In this document: piece by piece, positions 17,062 to 25,654 of the stretch
How positions within the stretch are numbered: the stretch's first letter is position 1
Layout of the letters: each line of letters opens with the position of its first letter
NCBI RefSeq assembly: GCF_900112485.1
Contig: NZ_FOMG01000022.1
Coordinates: forward strand, 1 to 64,000
Length of the DNA: 64,000 nucleotides
Source of the DNA: Clostridium uliginosum
GTDB taxonomy: Bacteria; Bacillota; Clostridia; Clostridiales; Clostridiaceae
Direction: 5' to 3'
Notes under the pieces: generated by a model
Seen by the model: only the letters and a program-made list of their open reading frames with translations
What the model was told of the DNA's origin: nothing
The model's database searches: none
Made by a program: the position numbers and the translations under genes

Positions 17062-17919
17062 ATGCTTAATCATAATGAAAGAGCGGATATATTAATTAAT
17101 GCCTTACCATATATACAAGAATATTATGGAAAAACAATAGTGGTAAAGTATGGCGGAAATGCTATGATAAGTGATGAATTAAGAGAAACTGTTATAAATG
17201 ATATTATATTAATGAAATGTGTAGGTTTTGAACCTGTTGTAGTTCATGGTGGTGGCCCTGACATTTCAGACTTTTTAAATAGATTAGGCAAAAAAAGTGA
17301 ATTTATTAACGGCTTAAGATATACTGATGAAAATACAATGGATATAGTTCAAATGGTTTTAGGTGGAAAAGTAAATAAAAATTTAGTTTCTCTAATAGGA
17401 AAATTTGGTGGAAAAGCTATAGGGCTATGTGGAATGGATGGCGGACTACTCAAGGCTAAAAAAATAAAGACAGATATTGATTTAGGATATGTTGGTGAAA
17501 TAACTCATGTAGATACTAATATTTTAAAAACAGCTTTATCTGCTGGTTACATTCCTGTTGTTGGTAGTGTAGCTTTAGGTGAAGATGATAATAAAGCTTA
17601 TAACATAAATGCAGATATATGTGCTTCAAAAATTGCTGCAGCATTAAAAGCTGAAAAATTAATATTGCTTACTGATGTGCCTGGAGTACTTATGGATCCA
17701 AAAGATAATAGTTCACTACTTAATATATTACGATTACACCAAATTCCCAAACTCTCTTCAGAAGGTGTAATAAAAGGTGGTATGATTCCAAAAATTAATT
17801 GTTGTGTAGAAGCAATTAGAATGGGTGTTGAAAAAGCACATATTATTGATGGACGTGTTCCCCACTCTCTTATTTTAGAGTTATTCTCTAATGAAGGAAT
17901 TGGTACAATGATTTATTAA
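17062..17919 (+). CDS. argB: N-acetylglutamate kinase
   Basis: Phosphorylates N-acetylglutamate, usually the arginine-sensitive step. The 285-residue amino-acid kinase fold has VVKYGGNAM near 26-34 and VVHGGGPDI near 62-70. I chose ATG 17062, which follows AAAGGGGGGG by about eight bases; the frame is open further back but there overlaps argJ. The stop TAA is itself the left copy of the target duplication of the following family A element, so the repeat starts at the base after the gene. Confidence 0.95.
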   Translation: MLNHNERADILINALPYIQEYYGKTIVVKYGGNAMISDELRETVINDIILMKCVGFEPVVVHGGGPDISDFLNRLGKKSEFINGLRYTDENTMDIVQMVLGGKVNKNLVSLIGKFGGKAIGLCGMDGGLLKAKKIKTDIDLGYVGEITHVDTNILKTALSAGYIPVVGSVALGEDDNKAYNINADICASKIAAALKAEKLILLTDVPGVLMDPKDNSSLLNILRLHQIPKLSSEGVIKGGMIPKINCCVEAIRMGVEKAHIIDGRVPHSLILELFSNEGIGTMIY

Positions 17920-18082
17920 GGTACATTCAAAAAAATAACTAGGCAAAGATCCTTAGGATTTTTTGAACTAAACAAGGAAATGAATGCAGTTAATACTGCT
18001 GTTATTATATTCCTTTACTGACGCTGTATAGTGCACAGAAAAGACAAGAAGACTGATTAGTTAGTTGTTTATTTGGAGATAC
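17920..18082. repeat. Family A element between argB and argD, divergent copy
   Basis: Left end GGTACATTCAAAAAAATAAC directly follows the argB stop codon; the right end is GTTTATTTGGAGATAC followed by TTA. Left flank TAA, right flank TTA, so the duplication is imperfect. The interior differs from the main type. It must be transcribed if argD is served by the argG promoter. Confidence 0.6.
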
Positions 18083-18157
18083 TTAAGGCATATTCTGAGT
18101 TCTAAATTATACATTGTTTATAGTTAATTGAAATTTTTATGTTAGGAGGCATTATTT

Positions 18158-19339
18158 ATGTTATATGATTTTAATGAGGCAAAAGAACATCTTGTAAATT
18201 CATACGGTGTTTTAGAACCTATTATCTCTTATGGTGATGGAGTTTATCTTTATGATACAAGTGAAAATAAATATTTAGATTTTACAAGTGGTATTGGTGT
18301 TAATAGTCTAGGTTACAATAATGAAGCATGGGTTGAAGCTACTACTAAACAAATCAAAACTCTTCAACATGCCTCAAATTTATTTTATAATCCCACAACT
18401 GTTGAACTTGCTAAAAAATTAACTGAAAGCGCTAAAATGAGCAAAGTATTTTTAGCAAATTCAGGTGCTGAAGCTAATGAAGGCGCTATAAAGCTAGCTA
18501 GAAAATATAGTTATGATAAGTATGGCGAAGGAAGACATAAGATACTTTCTTTAGTTCAATCTTTTCATGGAAGAACGATAACAACATTAAAAGCTACTGG
18601 GCAAAATAAATTTCATAATTACTTTTTCCCATTTCCTGATGGCTTTGATTATGTAAAAGCAAATGATTTAGAAGATTTTAAGGAAAAAGCTACTTCAGAT
18701 GTTTGTGCTATTATGCTAGAAGCTATACAAGGCGAAGGTGGAGTTATACCACTTGATAAAACTTTTGTTCAAGATGTTGTTAATGTATGTAAAAAGAAAG
18801 ATATCCTTATAATTTTTGATGAAGTTCAATGTGGTATTGGTAGAACTGGTAAGATGTTTGGGTACAACAACTTTGATGTAGAAGCTGATATAGTTTCTGT
18901 TGCTAAAGGACTAGGTGCTGGCCTTCCTATCGGAGGAGTCTTATGCGCAGAAAAAGTTTCTAATGTTTTTGGTCCTGGTGATCATGGTTCAACATTTGGT
19001 GGAAATCCTGTTGCTGCATCAGGCGCATTAGTTGTACTTGATAAAATTTGCAATGAAAATTCATTTAATGAAATATCTGAAAAGGGTGCTTATATAAGAG
19101 AGTTATTAATACAATCTAAAAATCCTCAAATAGTAGATATTAGAGGAATGGGCTTAATGATTGGAATTAAAACTAAATGCACACCTTCCATAGTTCAAAA
19201 AGAATGTATAAAAAACGGATTATTAATATTAACAGCTGGTAAAGATGTTGTAAGACTTCTTCCCCCTTTAGTTATAACTAAAGATGAATTAAAACATGGA
19301 ATAGATATTCTTTTAAATATATTAGACAATATCAAGTAA
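18158..19339 (+). CDS. argD: Acetylornithine aminotransferase
   Basis: PLP-dependent transfer of an amino group from glutamate to N-acetylglutamate semialdehyde. The 393-residue class-III aminotransferase has the PLP lysine K250 in VAKGLGAGLPIGG, the cofactor aspartate in IIFDEVQCGIGRTG, and NSGAEANEGA near 107-116. AGGAGG is seven bases before the ATG. It is separated from argB by the family A element and may be co-transcribed. Confidence 0.96.
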   Translation: MLYDFNEAKEHLVNSYGVLEPIISYGDGVYLYDTSENKYLDFTSGIGVNSLGYNNEAWVEATTKQIKTLQHASNLFYNPTTVELAKKLTESAKMSKVFLANSGAEANEGAIKLARKYSYDKYGEGRHKILSLVQSFHGRTITTLKATGQNKFHNYFFPFPDGFDYVKANDLEDFKEKATSDVCAIMLEAIQGEGGVIPLDKTFVQDVVNVCKKKDILIIFDEVQCGIGRTGKMFGYNNFDVEADIVSVAKGLGAGLPIGGVLCAEKVSNVFGPGDHGSTFGGNPVAASGALVVLDKICNENSFNEISEKGAYIRELLIQSKNPQIVDIRGMGLMIGIKTKCTPSIVQKECIKNGLLILTAGKDVVRLLPPLVITKDELKHGIDILLNILDNIK

Positions 19340-19361
19340 TTCTTAGTTGCAAATAACTTTA

Positions 19362-19405
19362 AGCATCTTTAAAAAAATAACTAATCAATATGCTGTTTTT
19401 TTAAG
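19362..19405. repeat. Family A fragment after argD
   Basis: TTAAGCATCTTTAAAAAAAT and the following AACTAATCAATATGCT resemble a collapsed family A end pair. It is too short and altered to define exact borders. Confidence 0.35.
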
Positions 19406-19419
19406 ACGCTTTATAATTA

Positions 19420-19643
19420 CTCTTTGGTTTAAAACCGTGTTGATATTGTTATATAAAGCTCATGGACGGTGAAATTTACTTTGAGAACTCTAAAATGAAT
19501 ATTAGTCCTATTAATGCATGCTCCCAATCAAAGATTGTGACAAGCAATTAATAGTACAAATCTTCATTAAGAATTCTACAAAGCAAATTTCAATGCCAGT
19601 TCGCTATTATATAACAATATCAACACTCTTTTAAAACATAGCC
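19420..19643. repeat. Family B palindromic repeat, 224 bp, between argD and argF
   Basis: Flanked by identical 8-mers TATAATTA (19412-19419 and 19644-19651). The left end has drifted (CTCTTTGGTTTAAAA in place of GGCTATGTTTTAA) but the length is exactly that of the copies at 11060 and 23855. The arms carry TCATGGACGGTG and CAATGCCAGTTCG and fold back on each other. Confidence 0.88.
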
Positions 19644-19710
19644 TATAATTAAATAAAAAAATATGCAATTATCTATATTCAAAATAATAAAAATGGAGGG
19701 ATAATTTTTT

Positions 19711-20631
19711 ATGAAAAAAGATTTATTGAAAATGGATGATCTTTCTAAAGAAGAAATTTTAGATATTTTAAATTTAGCAGATCAATTAAAATATGAACAA
19801 AAACATGGAATAGAACATCATCATTTAAAAGGAAAAAGTTTAGGTATGATATTTGAAAAGTCCTCTACTAGAACTAGAGTTTCTTTTGAAGTTGGAATGT
19901 ATCAATTAGGTGGAAATGCATTATTTTTAAGTAATAGAGATTTACAAATTGGTAGAGGGGAACCTATTGAAGATACTGCAAGAGTTCTTTCAAGATTTAT
20001 ACAAGGTATAATGATTAGAACATTCTCTCAAGAAGGGATTGAAAAATTAGCTAAATACTCATCAATTCCAATTATTAATGGATTGACAGATGAAGAACAT
20101 CCATGTCAAGTGTTAGCTGATTTAATGACAATTAGAGAATATAAAAATATCCTTGAAGGATTAAATGTTGCATTTATTGGTGATGGTAATAATATGGCAA
20201 ACTCTTTAATGATTGGTTGTCTAAAGGTTGGAATGAATTTTTCTGTTGCATCTCCAACAGATTACACCTCTAATGAAAAATATTTAATTCGTGCGAAAGA
20301 AATTGCTGAAAAAGAAGGAGTTAAATTTGTGGTAACAACTTCTCCTTTAGAAGCTGCTAAAGATGCTGATGTAATTATCACTGATGTTTGGGCAAGTATG
20401 GGGCAAGAGGAAGAACAACAATTGAGAGTTAAATCATTTAAAGGATTCCAAATAAATGATGAATTAATGAGTGTAGCAAAAAATAATGCAATGGTACTTC
20501 ACTGCCTTCCAGCACATAGAGAAGAAGAAATCACTGCTAAAGTCTTAGAAGAACATTCTGCTGAAATATTTGATGAAGCAGAAAATAGATTGCATGCACA
20601 AAAAGCTGTGCTTGTTAAATTAATGAAATAA
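19711..20631 (+). CDS. argF: Ornithine carbamoyltransferase
   Basis: Makes citrulline from ornithine and carbamoyl phosphate. The 306-residue enzyme has the carbamoyl phosphate motif STRTR at 52-56, HPCQ near 130-133 (ADLM follows) and the ornithine-side HCLPAHR from 264. GGAGGG precedes the ATG. It may also act in catabolism, but its place after argD and the lack of arcA or arcC argue for biosynthesis. A partial ARG-box-like half (ATATTCAAA near 19676) lies upstream and might allow separate control. Confidence 0.95.
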   Translation: MKKDLLKMDDLSKEEILDILNLADQLKYEQKHGIEHHHLKGKSLGMIFEKSSTRTRVSFEVGMYQLGGNALFLSNRDLQIGRGEPIEDTARVLSRFIQGIMIRTFSQEGIEKLAKYSSIPIINGLTDEEHPCQVLADLMTIREYKNILEGLNVAFIGDGNNMANSLMIGCLKVGMNFSVASPTDYTSNEKYLIRAKEIAEKEGVKFVVTTSPLEAAKDADVIITDVWASMGQEEEQQLRVKSFKGFQINDELMSVAKNNAMVLHCLPAHREEEITAKVLEEHSAEIFDEAENRLHAQKAVLVKLMK

Positions 20632-20647
20632 AATTATATTTTTATAT

Positions 20648-20694
20648 AGAATAGATAAAGCTGAAACTTAAGCTTTATCTATTCTATTTTTTTA
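20648..20694 (+). terminator. Rho-independent terminator of the arginine cluster
   Basis: A perfect 15-bp stem, AGAATAGATAAAGCT (20648-20662) with its complement at 20671-20685, is followed by ATTTTTTTAT. It ends the argF transcript. From there to 20976 the sequence is AT-rich with no gene, presumably the promoter region of the cyclase gene. Confidence 0.93.
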
Positions 20695-20976
20695 TATATT
20701 TTTTCTTTAATTACATATGTACTAAGCCAAACATATTTCTATATGTATATTAAAAAATATGCTATAATTTATGATATACTAAACATTTTTGGTAAAATAA
20801 TATATTAATTATAAATTTATACTTATATAAAATGCAAAAAAATAAATATTCATTATTTAATTATGTCAAAAACATTTTCTAATACATGATATTAATAGTA
20901 TATTTTTAAAATTTATTTTATTACTTTATGTAAATTAAATTTAATTTTTATTTACATAATTCGAGGTGACATTAAA

Positions 20977-22692
20977 ATGAATAAAAGTTTTAAAATTAAT
21001 AATAAAAAATTTATTGTTGGATTATTGGTATTTTGTTTAATTATTTTTTTTATATCAATTTTAAATTCAAATAAATTCGCTCAAGATTACAATATTCAAT
21101 TAATAGATAAAAATATTATAGAATTAAATAGCGATTGGAATGTTATAGATGAAGATGCGAATAGTAAAACTAATATAAACTTTCCTACCACATTAAAATA
21201 TTTTAATGATAAAACATATTCTTTTTCAAAAAAGTTGAATTTAAATATAAATAATGACTCAAATATCCTCTGTCTATGTGCTGGTTTTGCAAGTTTAGAT
21301 GTATATATTGATAATGAATTAATATATACTTTTTTTAATAAAGACTATGATAAATTTTTAAATAAAGGTAAAGATACAATTCATTTTATTAAATTACCTT
21401 TTGGCTTTCAAAATAAGGAATTACATTTTAAAATGAAAATGTTATCTAATAAATATTTACCTTACGATATAACTCCGCCAATTATAGGTAGTAAGTTAGC
21501 TGTTACTTATAATTTAATAACTAGTCAATCATTAAATCATTTTTTACTTTTTTTAATGGTTATTTTTACTTTAATAATATTTATTGTTTCCATAATAGCT
21601 CTATGTAAACAAATAAAGAATATATTTCATTTGCTTCATATAGGGGGTTTCGCATTATTGTCATCTATATATGCAATTTCTGAAACACATATTATTGAAT
21701 TATTAATTCCTAATACACATTTATTAAATACGTTTACGTTTATGTCTTTGATGTTACTTCCAGTTCCTATTGTAATGATAATCATACAAACTACTAAAGA
21801 AAAATATACTAAATTGCTTTTTAAAACAGTATATTTATTAATTTTTAATTTTATTGTTCAAGGAATTTTAAATATTTTTGGTGTTTTTGATTTTAGAAGC
21901 ATGTTAATTATTTCACATCTTATAGTAATATTAACTATTATTGTAAGTGTTTATACAGTGATAAAATCATGGAATGATAAAAATATTATAGGTAAATATT
22001 TAGCAATAGCAATAATCCCAATGTTGATTGGAACACTTTTAGATTTACTATTATTTTATTTGAGAGTATCATCATATCACGGAATTTATTTCCAATTAGG
22101 TGTATTAATATTTATTATTATACAACTTGGATATGTTATATCCTCATATTTTAATTATTATGAACTATCAATTCAATCTACTATTTATGAAAAAATGGCT
22201 TTTACTGATATTATGACTTGCATAGAAAACAGAGCAGCATTTGAATGTAAGATTAATAACTTAAACAATAATCTAAAAAACTATACTTCTATATGGTGTC
22301 TTTCTATGGATATAAATAATTTAAAAGAGATTAATGATAATCTTGGACATATTAATGGAGATAAATTAATTACTGATTTTTCTACTATTATGAAAGCTAC
22401 ATTTCAAGATGTAGGAAATTGCTACCGTACTGGTGGAGATGAGTTTATTGTTATGATATTAAATTTATCTAAAAATGAAATAATAAGTAAATTAAATATA
22501 TTTTATGATATGATTAAAAATCATAATACGAAAAGCAGTATTAAAGTCAGCGTAGCTATTGGATATGATGATTTTAAATTCAATGAGGATACTAACGTAA
22601 CAGATTTAATTACTAGAGCAGATCAGTTAATGTATAAAAATAAAAAAGTCATAAAAAATATTAACATCCTTAAACCTAGAGTAACGTACTAA
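20977..22692 (+). CDS. Membrane diguanylate cyclase with extracellular sensor and multi-helix region
   Basis: 571 residues. One transmembrane helix at about 13-31 is followed by an extracellular domain to about 180 with a predicted beta-rich fold. A block of about seven helices (about 185-390) follows, in the manner of 7TM receptors with diverse intracellular modules. The C-terminal cyclase domain begins near 405 and has the active-site loop GGDEF at 486-490 and the metal aspartate in SMDINNLKEIND. No RxxD inhibitory site lies just before GGDEF, so product inhibition through that site is not expected. GAGGTGA precedes the ATG. Its input signal is unknown. Confidence 0.9.
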   Translation: MNKSFKINNKKFIVGLLVFCLIIFFISILNSNKFAQDYNIQLIDKNIIELNSDWNVIDEDANSKTNINFPTTLKYFNDKTYSFSKKLNLNINNDSNILCLCAGFASLDVYIDNELIYTFFNKDYDKFLNKGKDTIHFIKLPFGFQNKELHFKMKMLSNKYLPYDITPPIIGSKLAVTYNLITSQSLNHFLLFLMVIFTLIIFIVSIIALCKQIKNIFHLLHIGGFALLSSIYAISETHIIELLIPNTHLLNTFTFMSLMLLPVPIVMIIIQTTKEKYTKLLFKTVYLLIFNFIVQGILNIFGVFDFRSMLIISHLIVILTIIVSVYTVIKSWNDKNIIGKYLAIAIIPMLIGTLLDLLLFYLRVSSYHGIYFQLGVLIFIIIQLGYVISSYFNYYELSIQSTIYEKMAFTDIMTCIENRAAFECKINNLNNNLKNYTSIWCLSMDINNLKEINDNLGHINGDKLITDFSTIMKATFQDVGNCYRTGGDEFIVMILNLSKNEIISKLNIFYDMIKNHNTKSSIKVSVAIGYDDFKFNEDTNVTDLITRADQLMYKNKKVIKNINILKPRVTY

Positions 22693-22696
22693 ATTA

Positions 22697-22867
22697 GGCA
22701 CATGAAAGAAAATAACAAGTCAAAGATGCGACGTATATTTGGTGTCAGACAAGGAGATAAAATTAACGCATAGCAAGAAACGCATAGCAAGCTATGGGCT
22801 GATTTTATTGATGCAGTATGACGCAAAATAGACTAGCATACTGACTTGTTATTTATTTTAATATGCC
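22697..22867. repeat. Family A element, 171 bp (TTA duplication)
   Basis: GGCACATGAAAGAAAATAAC at the left and TTTTAATATGCC at the right, with TTA at 22694-22696 and 22868-22870. This is a good reference copy: its arms carry AAGTCAAAGATGCG and AGCATACTGACTTG, with an inner palindrome around CATAGCAAGCTATG. It begins 4 bp after the cyclase stop codon. Confidence 0.92.
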
Positions 22868-22901
22868 TTATATAAAAACATGAGCGATGAAGACTATATA
22901 A

Positions 22902-22975
22902 TTCTGTTTTAAAACCGTGTTGATATTGTTATATAAATTTCATGGACGGTGAAATTTACTTTGAGCACTTAAAAA
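22902..22975. repeat. Family B left half cut by a family C repeat
   Basis: Reads TTTTAAAACCGTGTTGATAT through CATGGACGGTGAAATTTACT, identical in order to the left arm of the copy at 19420, and stops exactly where family C copy 2 starts. The right arm is not found after family C, so either family C inserted and the remainder was lost, or recombination joined them. Confidence 0.75.
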
Positions 22976-23248
22976 GGGGCTGTATCATAATACAAATCAT
23001 TTAATGATATGATATTCAAAAAAAGAAATAGAAATAACATTTGTGTAAGAAGCATTGAAAAATAAGCTTAGAGTTTCTTCATTTGAAGTTGTTCCATAAA
23101 TGATTGTCCTAATGCATATTAGGAGCAATCTTTTATGGGTACAACTTTAAATGTTAGAAACTATTAGCGAAATTTTTCTAGTCTTCTTTAATAAATGTTA
23201 TTTCTATTTCTTTGTTATTACTTCACTTGATAATTCTGAGACAGCCCC
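22976..23248. repeat. Family C palindromic repeat, copy 2, uninterrupted 273 bp
   Basis: Ends GGGGCTGTATCA/TGAGACAGCCCC. The central arms CCATAAATGATTGTCCTAAT and TTAGGAGCAATC...TTATGG pair, and outer arms ATAACATTTG and AATAAATGTTAT also pair. It supplies the empty-site sequence CTATTAGCGAAA for the family A insertion in copy 1. No coding frame is seen. Confidence 0.88.
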
Positions 23249-23270
23249 TTTCTTGTCTATTTAGTTATAA

Positions 23271-23290
23271 GGCATCTTTAAATAAACAAC
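23271..23290. repeat. Family A 20-bp remnant
   Basis: GGCATCTTTAAATAAACAAC between TAA (23268-23270) and TAA (23291-23293). Only the left end remains. It sits against the 3' end of the flavodoxin gene. Confidence 0.5.
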
Positions 23291-23301
23291 TAATTTAAAC
23301 T

Positions 23302-23790
23302 CTAATTATCATTTTTAATTTCATTTATCCATTTCTTTGCACTTAAAGCATTATTTTCTTTATCTTTTTTTAGTGGATCTTGAAATAATGTTTCTCCTAG
23401 AAAGATATTTTCTTTTAATTGTTCTTTAAACTTAATAAAAGTTTTTCCTTCTCCTCCTCCACCATGACAACAAAATAATGCGATTTTTTTATCTCTAATA
23501 TTATATTTTTGAAAAAATGTATTAAAAACTGGTGCAAAATTACTTGCCCATACTGGAGTTCCAAAAACAATTAAATCATATTTAGCAAAATCAACTTTTA
23601 TATCCTCTATTTCAGGCTTTTCATTAAATAATACTTGTTTCCCACCCCAAAGAAATTTTCTAAATCCTTTACTAGGAATTTTTTTCTTTGGCTTAAGTTC
23701 TATTATATCTCCTTGCAATTCTTCATTTATCACATTTGCAATAAATCTTGTGTTACCTTCTAATGAATAAAAAATTATTAAAGTTCTCAT
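23302..23790 (-). CDS. Flavodoxin-fold protein
   Basis: 162 residues with an FMN phosphate loop near YSLEGNTRFI (8-17), the region FGTPVWASNFAP at about 75-86 contacting the flavin ring, and FCCHGGGGEGKT near 107-118. This looks like the flavodoxin group that includes NAD(P)H-quinone or menaquinone-linked reductases; the partner is not evident. GAGGTGAGG lies before the ATG. It is flanked on both sides by repeats, so it is probably a single-gene unit. Confidence 0.85.
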   Translation of the reverse strand: MRTLIIFYSLEGNTRFIANVINEELQGDIIELKPKKKIPSKGFRKFLWGGKQVLFNEKPEIEDIKVDFAKYDLIVFGTPVWASNFAPVFNTFFQKYNIRDKKIALFCCHGGGGEGKTFIKFKEQLKENIFLGETLFQDPLKKDKENNALSAKKWINEIKNDN

Positions 23791-23854
23791 AACCTCACCT
23801 CATATACATTAAAATTTTGTATTGGTTCATGTGTTATAACTTATTTAAATATAA

Positions 23855-24078
23855 GGCTATGTTTTAAGTGAATGTTGATATTGTAATATAAAGCTCATGG
23901 ACAGTGGAATTCACTTTAAGAACTCTAAAATAAATATTAGTCCTATTAATGCATGCTCCCAATCAAAGATTGTGACAAGCAATTAATAGTACAAATATTT
24001 ATTAAGAGTTCTAAAAAGTAAATTCCAATGCCAGTTCGCCTTTATATTAAAATATCAACACTATTTTAAAACATAGCC
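23855..24078. repeat. Family B palindromic repeat, 224 bp, perfect 8-bp duplication
   Basis: GGCTATGTTTTAAGTGAATG at the left and TTTTAAAACATAGCC at the right, between AAATATAA at 23847-23854 and AAATATAA at 24079-24086. It is the best-preserved copy in the window and defines the ends of the family. Confidence 0.93.
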
Positions 24079-24086
24079 AAATATAA

Positions 24087-24147
24087 AATTCAAGGAATCT
24101 ACTTGCTCACAGAGAAAGTGACTAGCACCAAATATAAAATTTGGGCT
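24087..24147. repeat. Fragment of a family A interior
   Basis: Contains CAAATATAAAATTTGG and CTACTTGCTCACAGAGAAAG, blocks also present inside the 353-bp family A copy (6626) and in the fragment at 56.8 kb. No family A ends are present. Confidence 0.4.
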
Positions 24148-24149
24148 AT

Positions 24150-25187
24150 CTACTTTTCTATATAGTTTATTACGTTTTTTACTATCATGTTTATGCTTCC
24201 GTCACCATTTCTTTGTATTTCAAATTTGCTTGAGTCATTATAAATCTCTTCATTTATATATAAATCTATTTTCTTATCTATATTTAATCTAACTCTCTTT
24301 AAATTTTTATCTACCCATGTTTTATCTACTGCTACTTCTTTATTTAATCCTTGTTCTTTAATATAACTAGAGAAATTTTCTTTTACTTGAGGATGCTCTG
24401 TAAATAATTCTTCTGAAAATTTATCTATGTTTATGCTATCTTCTTCTTTAAGTTTAGTTTTAATAGCAGTTCTAATTTCTTCTGCTTTTTCTGCATTGTC
24501 TGTTATATTATTTCTAGTCCAATTTTCAGCAGCTTTTACAAATGTTTTTGTCATATCTCTTTCATTTGCTATAAGGGTAGCTCCTAAGAATGTCTTTATA
24601 AAATAATTTGCTACACATTCATCTTCCTTACTACTCTTTTGTTTATCTAATACCATTAAATTAAATTCTTCATCTTCTCTAATAGGCTTAATAAATGCAG
24701 CCTTTTGTATCTTTTGACCACTTCCTGGAAGACCTGCTACTTGTGGTACTATACCTATTCCTATTTTTTCATTCACAAATTTAATTTCATGTGTGAAATT
24801 TTTAATATAATCCATCTTTAATATCCCTATCATAGGTCCTTGATCCGTAACTAGAGATACTATTATTAAGTCTCCTGATGGAATATTTTCATTACTTTTT
24901 ATTGTTATAAATAATCGTCTAGCAAGTTCTTTAGATAAACCTATTAAATCATGTTCTATTCCATTTAAATAATCTTGAACTACTTCTTTAACTATATTTC
25001 TTTCTGGATTGAAAACTCCATATTTAAGTTCATCATCTTTTAAACATTTTTCTATATGTTTATATAAAAATTTATATATATCTTCATCTAAATCTAAACT
25101 GTATTCATTAAGCACAGGTTCTGAACCGTTACTATCCAATATATGTATAATTGCTTCATTTATGTTAATATCATTTATATATTCCAT
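24150..25187 (-). CDS. Nucleoid-associated protein, NdpA/YejK family
   Basis: 345 residues of the 37-kDa nucleoid-associated family. The N-terminal region has the sequence order typical of the family (INDININEAIIHIL, then a GIGIVPQVAGLPG stretch near 150). The role in Firmicutes is poorly studied; E. coli YejK associates with the nucleoid and with topoisomerase IV. The likely start is ATG 25187, eight bases after GGTGA; an ATG five codons earlier lacks a ribosome binding site. A family A element stands 30 bp upstream. Confidence 0.82.
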   Translation of the reverse strand: MEYINDININEAIIHILDSNGSEPVLNEYSLDLDEDIYKFLYKHIEKCLKDDELKYGVFNPERNIVKEVVQDYLNGIEHDLIGLSKELARRLFITIKSNENIPSGDLIIVSLVTDQGPMIGILKMDYIKNFTHEIKFVNEKIGIGIVPQVAGLPGSGQKIQKAAFIKPIREDEEFNLMVLDKQKSSKEDECVANYFIKTFLGATLIANERDMTKTFVKAAENWTRNNITDNAEKAEEIRTAIKTKLKEEDSINIDKFSEELFTEHPQVKENFSSYIKEQGLNKEVAVDKTWVDKNLKRVRLNIDKKIDLYINEEIYNDSSKFEIQRNGDGSINMIVKNVINYIEK

Positions 25188-25219
25188 TATAATTTTCACC
25201 ATCCCATTAATATTAATTA

Positions 25220-25289
25220 GGCATATGAAAAAAAATAAAAAGTCAAAGATACCACGTATATACTAACTTATTATTTTTTTGAATATGAC
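25220..25289. repeat. Family A element, 70 bp (TTA duplication)
   Basis: GGCATATGAAAAAAAATAAA at the left, TTTTTTTGAATATGAC at the right, TTA at 25217-25219 and 25290-25292. A short form in which the arms nearly meet. Confidence 0.85.
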
Positions 25290-25445
25290 TTACATTAGAT
25301 ATTATAAACTTTTATTACATTTTTAAAAAGACTTGAACCTTTATTACTTTTCAAAATTCATTAAAAAAAACTAATATATGATAATACTTTTTAACTGTTA
25401 CAGCTTAATCGAATATGATGAACTATTAACAATGAAGTTCTATAA

Positions 25446-25605
25446 GACATATGAAAGAAAATAACAAGTCCAAAATGCCATGATTATTTTTCATCAGGCA
25501 AGGAAGCCGATTGGTCTCATAGCGCGCCTATTAGGGCAATCTGCTGATGCAGCATGATGGAAAATAGGCTTGGCAGATGGACTTGTTATTTTTTTGAGTG
25601 TGCCT
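25446..25605. repeat. Family A element, 160 bp, second subtype (TAA duplication)
   Basis: GACATATGAAAGAAAATAAC and TTTTTTTGAGTGTGCC lie between TAA and TAA (25443-25445, 25606-25608). The interior (TTTTTCATCAGGCAAGGA, CCTATTAGGGCAATCTG, GCAGCATGATGGAAAATAGG) is shared with the copies at 35362 and 3840 but not with the 22697 type. Between 25290 and 25445 I see nothing else. Confidence 0.9.
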
Positions 25606-25654
25606 AACATAAAAAGAGCACTATAAAGTGCTCTAATTGATAAATTGTTAGTTA

